Assembly (NCBI GenBank): GCA_030431355.1
Contig: JAUIJG010000178.1
Location: 1 to 10,242 of the forward strand
Direction of reading: 5' to 3'
Source: a bacterium
GTDB taxonomy: Bacteria > Cyanobacteriota > Vampirovibrionia > Obscuribacterales > Obscuribacteraceae
DNA length: 10,242 bases
Position numbers and translations under genes: made by a program. Below are positions 5,572-10,242 of this stretch, piece by piece (position 1 is the first letter of the stretch; the number at the start of each line of letters is the position of its first letter). The notes beneath the pieces were generated by a model, which saw only the letters and a program-made list of their open reading frames with translations, ran no database searches and was not told the DNA's origin.

Positions 5572-6561
5572 ATGACAATGTTATCGAGCAATATAGAGTC
5601 TTCCGAGTTGTTGGATTCTAGTTCGATCGATCTGGAAGACGAAGCTACCGAGGTCGACAGCGACGACGCTGAAAATGAACTGGATGTTCTCGACCTTTCT
5701 GAAGTCTCCAGAGTCTTCAATACTCCCGGCGGCACCACTAATGTTAGAGCACTTTTGCAATGTGCCAGGGATGTTAAATCTTTGAGCGCCGGGGAAGAGA
5801 AGAAAGTTGTTAAGGACGCCCAGGAGGGCGACCAGAACGCCAGAAACTATCTTGTATTCGCAAACCTTAAAATGATCGCTTCCCTGGCCAGACGTTATAG
5901 AAAAAGAGGTCTTCCAATGGTGGACCTGGTGCAGGAAGGGGTCATCGGTTTGTTGAACGCTATCAACAAATTTGACCTGGATAAAGGTATTAGATTCTCT
6001 ACTTATGCCGCCTGGTGGGTTAGAGAAGCGATGACAAGATCCTTGTCTAACAAATCACGCACCGTTCGTCTGCCTGTTCACTTGAACGAGTTCATGACTA
6101 AGCTTAGAAGGGTGAGAGCCGAGCTTTCCTTGAGCCTAGGTCGCAAGCCCAAAGAAGAAGAGATTGCTCTTGAACTCGGTGTTAAAGTAGAAAAAGTCGT
6201 TAAAGCTTTGCGTTACACCCAATCTTCCGTGTCGCTCGATCAGCCTGTTTCCAACACAGAAGGCGAAGAGTGCTCCCTTATTGACCTCACCGCTGACGAA
6301 GAGAGTGAGGCTCCGGAAGAGGCTGCCGACTCGGACTTCGTAAGAGCCCAGGTTGAAGACCTGCTCACCGGTCTCTCGAAGAGAGAAAGACAGGTGATTC
6401 GAATGAGATTCGGATTTGGCGGTGGTGAAGAGCGCTCCCTCAGTGAAGTAAGCAAAGAACTGGGTCTCACCAGAGACCAGGTCGGTAAAGCTTCCTGCAA
6501 AGCGATGAGAAAGCTCAAGGATAGAGCTAGAGATAGAGGTCTTGAAGCGATAATCGCCTAA
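5572..6561 (+). CDS. Sigma-70 family factor, group 2-like, with changed promoter-reading residues
   Basis: 329 residues. The ATG at 5572 follows GGAGG by five bases. An acidic Ser/Asp/Glu-rich tail (about 8-50) replaces region 1.1. Region 1.2 to 2.1 follows (NVRALLQCARDV, then ARNYLVFANLKMIASLARRY). Region 2.2-2.4 is at 118-154: DLVQEGVIGLLNAINKFD (core binding) and GIRFSTYAAWWVREAM with the paired Trp148-Trp149. Region 3 includes TVRLPVHLNEFMTKL, and region 4 LSKRERQVIRMRFGF and LSEVSKELGLTRDQ. Length, intact regions 2-4 and the lack of region 1.1 indicate a non-essential primary-like sigma. Two departures stand out: WWVRE where the family has WWIRQ (the Gln that reads position -12), and a recognition helix TRDQVGKASCKAMRKL in place of the usual TRERIRQIEAKALRKL. 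It may thus prefer other promoters. It is monocistronic. Confidence 0.93.
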   Translation: MTMLSSNIESSELLDSSSIDLEDEATEVDSDDAENELDVLDLSEVSRVFNTPGGTTNVRALLQCARDVKSLSAGEEKKVVKDAQEGDQNARNYLVFANLKMIASLARRYRKRGLPMVDLVQEGVIGLLNAINKFDLDKGIRFSTYAAWWVREAMTRSLSNKSRTVRLPVHLNEFMTKLRRVRAELSLSLGRKPKEEEIALELGVKVEKVVKALRYTQSSVSLDQPVSNTEGEECSLIDLTADEESEAPEEAADSDFVRAQVEDLLTGLSKRERQVIRMRFGFGGGEERSLSEVSKELGLTRDQVGKASCKAMRKLKDRARDRGLEAIIA

Positions 6562-6574
6562 TTATATGATTTCC

Positions 6575-6610
6575 AGTTGCCTGTTCACGATTGTGGCAGG
6601 CAACTTTTAT
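6575..6610 (+). terminator. Intrinsic terminator of the sigma factor gene
   Basis: AGTTGCCTG (6575-6583) pairs perfectly with CAGGCAACT (6597-6605). An inner CAC/GTG can extend the stem. It is followed by TTTTAT, 14 bases after the stop codon. Confidence 0.88.
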
Positions 6611-6754
6611 GTCCGCAGATATTTTAAATTCGACTCGCGCATCACCTTTCTCGGTTCATGCTAAACATTAATTACAGCGGAGCGGATGATTCAAATCCAA
6701 GAATTAACGTTCACTGTAAATGTTCTAGTTAGTTTAATGAATTCGAGGGATGTT

Positions 6755-7174
6755 ATGAAACTTTGTGGAGAGTTGATGAATACTGAAGTTATGTGTTGCT
6801 CTGTGAATGCTAGAGTCGATAAGCTTGCAAAAATCATGAGATTCACCGACGAAGCATACATTCCCATCGTAGAAGACACCAGGACGAGAAAAGTGGTTGG
6901 AGCGCTCTCCGACCGCGACCTGCTGGACAGGGTTCTCAGTGAAGGAAGGCATCCGATCTACACCCAGGTCAAAGATATTTTGACGGACGAATTGGTCACT
7001 TGCGGACCGAACGCTCCTGTGGATATGGTGCTGGCACTCATGAGCAACAGTGGTGTCACCAATATTCCGGTGGTAGATAGAAAGGGCTGTTTGAAAGGTG
7101 TTATTTCGCTAGCCGACATTGCTGACTTCTACCAATATGGGAACAAAGATCTGGTGGATACCCAGAGCGCATAA
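6755..7174 (+). CDS. Stand-alone CBS domain pair protein
   Basis: 139 residues. The ATG at 6755 is chosen because GAGGG lies about seven bases before it and because the first CBS repeat begins right after; in-frame ATGs at 6686 and 6737 have no ribosome binding site. CBS1 covers about residues 6-62 (LMNTEVMCCSVNARVDKLAKIM, then YIPIVEDTRTRKVVGALSDRDLLDRVL). CBS2 covers about 70-130 (ILTDELVTCGPNAPVDMVLALM, then VTNIPVVDRKGCLKGVISLADIADFY). Both repeats keep the hydrophobic core and the G-hxS/T-x-x-D nucleotide-ribose motif (GALSDRD, GVISLAD), so binding of AMP, ATP or a similar adenylate is likely. There is no fused effector domain. The repeat protein that follows begins 33 bases downstream and is probably co-transcribed; it could be the partner that reads the bound state. 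Confidence 0.92.
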   Translation: MKLCGELMNTEVMCCSVNARVDKLAKIMRFTDEAYIPIVEDTRTRKVVGALSDRDLLDRVLSEGRHPIYTQVKDILTDELVTCGPNAPVDMVLALMSNSGVTNIPVVDRKGCLKGVISLADIADFYQYGNKDLVDTQSA

Positions 7175-7207
7175 TTTGACCGAGATTTTTAGGAGGTGAG
7201 GAACAAA

Positions 7208-7654
7208 TTGGTATTTAGAACTGAAAGTGCCTTGCAGGCTGGTTCCTTGCACACAGACCCGGAAAAACTGGGTCGCATGGCCAGGGATGGAAAGCCAGGT
7301 GTGAGACGCCGAGTGGCGGCCAATCCGTCTTGCCGAGAGGCTACTCTGGCTCGCTTAGCCCGAGATAAATCTAAGGATGTGCGTCGGGAAGTCGCTCTCA
7401 ATCCCCTGGCAGGATACGTCACTCTTGTGAATCTATCCTTTGACAGGAGCCCCGATGTAAGATTTGCCGTGGCCGAGAACTATGGTGCGCCGATGGCTAT
7501 TCTTCTTAGAATGGCATCGGATGATATCAATCCCTATGTTCGCGCTAGGGCGTGGAATACACTGAAGAGGATGGAGATGATGATTGCAGAAGAAGAGAAA
7601 AGTGCAAACGTCATCTGCCACATGGACCATCTATCCCCGGAGCTGGGTATCTAG
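7208..7654 (+). CDS. HEAT/LRV-like helical repeat protein
   Basis: 148 residues from a TTG at 7208. I prefer this start because GGAGGTGA (7192-7199) is a full anti-SD match eight bases upstream; the GTG at 7196 lies inside that SD and adds only four residues. From about residue 20 the protein consists of four tandem units with an exact 26-residue period, each built as L-x-x-(M/L)-(A/S)-x-D, then VR, VA-x-N: for example LARLARDKSKDVRREVALNP and LVNLSFDRSPDVRFAVAEN. This is the pattern of HEAT-like and leucine-rich-variant (LRV) repeats, which form curved helical surfaces for protein binding. No cysteine cluster of the LRV iron-sulphur type is seen. A charged tail follows. It ends just before the terminator at 7677 and shares an operon with the CBS protein, so it is a candidate adaptor for it. 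Confidence 0.8.
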   Translation: MVFRTESALQAGSLHTDPEKLGRMARDGKPGVRRRVAANPSCREATLARLARDKSKDVRREVALNPLAGYVTLVNLSFDRSPDVRFAVAENYGAPMAILLRMASDDINPYVRARAWNTLKRMEMMIAEEEKSANVICHMDHLSPELGI

Positions 7655-7676
7655 AACTCCGTTCTCATTTTTTGCA

Positions 7677-7711
7677 AAGTGGCATCGCCCAGGGTGCCAC
7701 TTACTTTTTTG
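7677..7711 (+). terminator. Intrinsic terminator of the CBS-repeat protein operon
   Basis: AAGTGGCA (7677-7684) and TGCCACTT (7695-7702), a perfect 8-bp stem with a 10-base loop, followed by ACTTTTTTG. The first bases of the long plus-strand frame that runs on from here lie inside it, which argues against any start codon before 7711 for the next gene. Confidence 0.88.
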
Positions 7712-7730
7712 AATTTTATGCTGCATTATT

Positions 7731-7742
7731 TATTTCGAAATA
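7731..7742. promoter_or_regulatory. 12-bp perfect palindrome upstream of the anchored protein gene
   Basis: TATTTCGAAATA lies between the preceding terminator and the start at 7799. It could be an operator, but it is AT-rich and short and has no second copy that I found. Confidence 0.2.
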
Positions 7743-7798
7743 GGCTCAATCCATCTTCTTACCGCGCTCGTGAAGAGATAAGGGAAGGAAATATACTC

Positions 7799-8344
7799 AT
7801 GATGATAGGCCTGGCAGGCCTGGTGATTATGGCGATATTTTTTGTTATCTATTTGAACAATAAATTTCATCTGATCCGGAACTTTTCCGGCATCTCATCA
7901 GCCCCTGTCCAGGGGCAAACCACACCGGTTGAGGATACAACGCCTACTTATAAGGACACTTTGCCCCTGGTTTTTCTGGGACGTTGGGCAGGCACCACCC
8001 TGGTGACCGACTCCAATATGGAGGATGTCCTGGAAGGAGACGTTGTCCAGGCCAATGTTCGATTTTTCCATCAAGAGACCGGCCTCACCGGCATGATGAC
8101 TGAGCAGCCTGGTTGGCAACTAAATAGTCATAGTATCGTTGGAATAAACGAAAGAGAGGTTGTAATCACCCGAAGCTCCGAGTTTATCTCCGAGGCGAGT
8201 CGGGGTACTCTCACGGCTGTCTCTAAAGATCACTACTCTGTTGTCAGCGCCAATGAGCTGACCTGTGAGAGCCGGGTTCGGTTATATGAGAACGGTGAAG
8301 GACAGGGAGCTTACACCACCTTCACCGAACTGTTCAGGCTCTGA
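7799..8344 (+). CDS. Membrane-anchored extracytoplasmic protein, unknown function
   Basis: 181 residues from the ATG at 7799. This start is chosen because AAGGGAAGGAA lies about eight bases upstream and the protein then begins with a membrane anchor. The same frame is open back to 7679, but that stretch lies in a terminator and has no ribosome binding site. Residues about 2-20 (MIGLAGLVIMAIFFVIYL) are a signal anchor followed by NNKFH. A Pro/Thr/Ser/Gln-rich linker runs to about residue 55. The remaining 125 residues alternate as beta strands, starting with FLGRWAGTT and ending YTTFTELFRL, a shape that recalls lipocalin-like or small beta-barrel domains beginning with G-x-W-x-G. I cannot name the family. 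The last 34 bases overlap, tail to tail, the end of the lipid kinase gene on the other strand. Confidence 0.75.
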   Translation: MMIGLAGLVIMAIFFVIYLNNKFHLIRNFSGISSAPVQGQTTPVEDTTPTYKDTLPLVFLGRWAGTTLVTDSNMEDVLEGDVVQANVRFFHQETGLTGMMTEQPGWQLNSHSIVGINEREVVITRSSEFISEASRGTLTAVSKDHYSVVSANELTCESRVRLYENGEGQGAYTTFTELFRL

Positions 8345-9384
8345 GCTTGATCCGCTTTTCTGGTGGACGACTTTTCCAGAATCTCTCTTGCGACGTATAC
8401 GTCCACTGCTCCAGGCAGAATTGAGGCGCTCAGGGGGGTGAATTCGAACGGGTCTCCATCGAGCATCGCTTTCAATTGCCTGGAGCCTTCGATTACTCTT
8501 TCTTCCAGGGGAATCTCCTCAACTTCCATAACTTTGCTCATGAGAGCCTCATCATCGGCAGGCTCCAGCGCTTCAATTGTGACCTCTTTCACTTTCATCA
8601 CTTTGTATGGGGTGTCATCGATCATGACACCAGCAAGAAACCAGGCTCCATATTTTTTGGCGATTCTAAAGTAATCATCCACCTCTTCAGGATTCATAAT
8701 ACATAGATCCAGGAACCCATCCTGAATCCCGGACAGGTCACTCTCCTGGCCAATGCCTATTTCCGGGGGATTGGATACAAAAATTCCTGAAGCTTTAATT
8801 GCAAAAGATTCACCGTCTGCGGTTATCTTAAATTTGTAGGGACGCTTTCTCAGGGCTCTGAATAAGGGTTTGATGTACGAGAGCATTCCCTGGTGATATT
8901 TGTCATTGGAGCCTGGTTTCGTGATGGCTGTGGCAAACGGTCCTATTCCCACGTCGATGACAAATGGGGTTCCGTTGGCCTGTCCGATGTCGACGGTGGC
9001 CGTGCACTTCTCCTCGATTACGTTGAGGGCATATTCAATCAGGTTGGCCCGATCTTTTTTCATCAGTCCCAGGCACTCGGCAAATATATTCCCTGTTCCT
9101 CCAGGGATGATTCCGACCGGAACTCGTCTGCTGGAGCCGGCATTGTATTTAGCTACCACACCCAGAACACGACCGACACTGCCGTCTCCGCCCATGACGA
9201 AGACCGAATGGAACTCATCAAGATTTAACTTCTCTTCTATGGTCTCCAGTTCGCATAGCACCACGTTGGATAACATGATATTCGACAGTCGCGAAACTAT
9301 GTTGTCCAGCTCTATGCGGTAACTCTCGAACTGTCCGGCGTGTTCCGAGTAGATGACAGCAACTTGCTTTGCTCTAGTTGGCAT
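8311..9384 (-). CDS. Diacylglycerol/sphingosine kinase-family lipid kinase (YegS/DgkB type)
   Basis: 357 residues, slightly longer than the usual 290-330 of the family. ATG 9384 follows GAGGAAAAGGAATC. The catalytic domain shows the nucleotide-binding loop GGDGS at 65-69 and PGGTGN at 94-99, the two hallmarks of the fold. Next come VDIGQANGTPFVIDVGIGP, matching the usual 'D...N...F....G.G' strand, then the C-terminal beta-sandwich with SGIFVSNPPEIG, DGFLDLCIM and near the end DGDPFEF and LPGAVDVYV. Known members phosphorylate diacylglycerol, phosphatidylglycerol or long-chain bases at the inner face of the membrane; the substrate here cannot be read from the sequence. An insertion of about 40 residues rich in Glu (around EALEPADDEALMSKVMEVEE) is unusual. 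It is the last gene of a minus-strand operon, 59 bases after the phosphatase gene. Confidence 0.93.
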   Translation of the reverse strand: MPTRAKQVAVIYSEHAGQFESYRIELDNIVSRLSNIMLSNVVLCELETIEEKLNLDEFHSVFVMGGDGSVGRVLGVVAKYNAGSSRRVPVGIIPGGTGNIFAECLGLMKKDRANLIEYALNVIEEKCTATVDIGQANGTPFVIDVGIGPFATAITKPGSNDKYHQGMLSYIKPLFRALRKRPYKFKITADGESFAIKASGIFVSNPPEIGIGQESDLSGIQDGFLDLCIMNPEEVDDYFRIAKKYGAWFLAGVMIDDTPYKVMKVKEVTIEALEPADDEALMSKVMEVEEIPLEERVIEGSRQLKAMLDGDPFEFTPLSASILPGAVDVYVAREILEKSSTRKADQAQSLNSSVKVV

Positions 9385-9443
9385 GATTCCTTTTCCTCAA
9401 CTTCTAGATGTTTTTATTTCAAATTGATCCGATAAACTGTGGA

Positions 9444-9956
9444 TCATGAATTTATGGTGCTGAAAAAATCGTCCTTGCTCCGGGCGAAATACTTTGCATA
9501 CTTATATAGCTGCCATTTGAATGGACGAAGCCGGTATTTATGAAATCCGCAAGCTTCCATCTCTTGATAGGCCTGGTCAACTTCCCACCCTTGCCTGACA
9601 ATTCTGTAGAGAGCGATCATTATGCCTGTTCTATCCACGCCATGCATACAGTGAACATAAACTGGTCTTTTCTCCTGGTCGTCGATAATCTTGAGAAACT
9701 CCTTTATGTCTCCCAATTTTGGCGGATTAGTGTAGTTGAGCGGGATTGAGACAAACTCGATTCCATGCTCAGAACATAATCTTCTCTCTTCCTCCACGAA
9801 TTTCCTCTTCCAGCGAAGGGAGATAATGGTTTTTATGCCGAGGGTCTTAAGGAAGGCGAAGTCTTCCTCATGTGGCTGTGCGCCACGAAAAATGCCTTCG
9901 CCGACTTCCTTAAAATTCTTTATCGCAGCCATCTTAACTGTTCGTGGAACCGGCAT
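9444..9956 (-). CDS. Dual-specificity/tyrosine-type cysteine phosphatase
   Basis: 170 residues from ATG 9956. The P-loop is HCMHGVDRTG, giving the CX5R motif with Cys103 and Arg109. The N-terminal signature FRGAQPHEEDFAFLKTLGIK and IISLR match the bacterial and plant/fungal atypical DSPs (Siw14-like), which act on phosphotyrosine or inositol phosphates. The usual general-acid Asp is not obvious in the stretch IPLNYTNPPK before the P-loop. The start is uncertain: ATG 9956 lies inside the end of the preceding gene with a GGAAG seven bases before, while ATG 9932 lies one base after that gene's stop, would be translationally coupled and would begin MAAIKNF. The product is cytosolic. The context with a lipid kinase suggests a phospholipid or inositol-type substrate, which is an inference only. 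Confidence 0.9.
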   Translation of the reverse strand: MPVPRTVKMAAIKNFKEVGEGIFRGAQPHEEDFAFLKTLGIKTIISLRWKRKFVEEERRLCSEHGIEFVSIPLNYTNPPKLGDIKEFLKIIDDQEKRPVYVHCMHGVDRTGIMIALYRIVRQGWEVDQAYQEMEACGFHKYRLRPFKWQLYKYAKYFARSKDDFFSTINS

Positions 9957-10143
9957 TTACTGTCTCTTCCGTCAAATCTTCCACCTCGGCCGAAGCTGCT
10001 ACTCTTTGAATGGCCTCGATACCATTTTGAGCCGACTGTTTAGTCGTATAGCCCTGGGACGCCGCGATGGTCAGTCCGTTCTCTGCCTTAAGCCTGAAGT
10101 AGTACTGATCGTCGGCTCCAATGAAAATTTCAAATTTACCCAT
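9934..10143 (-). CDS. YegP-family (DUF1508) small protein
   Basis: 69 residues. The start at 10143 is set by AAGGAGG five bases upstream; the longer in-frame extension to 10239 has no such site and no family similarity. The sequence shows one full DUF1508 unit: FEIFIGADDQYYFRLKAENG, ASQGYTTKQSAQNGIEAI. E. coli YegP has two units in tandem; here one unit is followed by a short acidic tail (VEDLTEETVN). The biochemical role of the family is not settled as far as I know. The stop codon lies inside the phosphatase start region, so the two are probably translated together as an operon. Confidence 0.9.
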   Translation of the reverse strand: MGKFEIFIGADDQYYFRLKAENGLTIAASQGYTTKQSAQNGIEAIQRVAASAEVEDLTEETVNAGSTNS

Positions 10144-10242
10144 TTTTCCTCCTTGTTTTGGTGTCTTATCGAACTTAATCGACGTTAGTTTCATAGCATG
10201 AAGTTGAATTTTGGATGCTTCGGCAACGAGCTTAAGCAATCG

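Noticed and set aside
7679..7798. N-terminal extension of the anchored protein from GTG 7679
   Set aside because: The first codons lie inside a terminator hairpin, no ribosome binding site is present, and a well placed one precedes ATG 7799.
8363..9322. Several plus-strand frames of 70-140 codons opposite the lipid kinase
   Set aside because: They are antisense to a clearly conserved gene, lack ribosome binding sites and look like by-products of its codon use.
9425..9446. Hairpin TGATCC/GGATCA after the phosphatase gene as a terminator
   Set aside because: The stem is only 6 bp and no T-run follows on the minus strand; the lipid kinase gene follows closely, so an operon is more likely.

Overview
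The window reads as a stretch of bacterial chromosome of ordinary, fairly balanced base composition (mid-forties % GC by eye, not computed). Genes are short, cytosolic or membrane-anchored, mostly with strong AGGAGG-type ribosome binding sites and separated by clear intrinsic terminators. There are no rRNA or tRNA genes, insertion sequences, phage genes or CRISPR arrays. The gene mix fits a free-living bacterium: a PAS histidine kinase with a phytochrome-type dimerisation box, a primary-like group 2 sigma factor, a small MscS channel and an exported protein with a module I associate with cyanobacterial MscS-type proteins. I would tentatively look in the non-photosynthetic cyanobacterial relatives (Melainabacteria/Vampirovibrionia), but the sequence does not prove this.

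Left part (1-3000): a minus-strand gene for an exported protein of 351 residues with its own promoter, then divergently a soluble orphan PAS-PAS histidine kinase on the plus strand, closed by a bidirectional terminator. Middle (3000-5340): two small single-pass membrane proteins in a minus-strand pair, divergent from a 74-residue Cro/C1-type repressor. Next comes a plus-strand operon of a 40-residue membrane microprotein followed by an MscS channel. The 9-mer ATAGTCTAC lies in three of the intergenic regions here: before the exported protein, between the small membrane pair and the repressor, and before the microprotein/MscS operon. This suggests one shared regulator for envelope functions.

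Right-middle (5340-7700): a near-consensus promoter with an adjacent palindrome and a structured leader drives a sigma-70-family factor whose -10 and -35 reading residues are changed. A CBS-pair protein follows, and with it a protein of 26-residue HEAT/LRV-like repeats in one operon. Right part (7700-10242): an anchored extracytoplasmic protein of unknown role on the plus strand runs tail-to-tail into a minus-strand operon of a YegP-like (DUF1508) protein, a cysteine phosphatase of the dual-specificity type and a diacylglycerol/sphingosine-kinase-type lipid kinase.

Together the genes look like envelope stress, osmotic response and signalling functions. The most interesting points are the shared operator-like motif, the microprotein in front of MscS and the divergent sigma factor.
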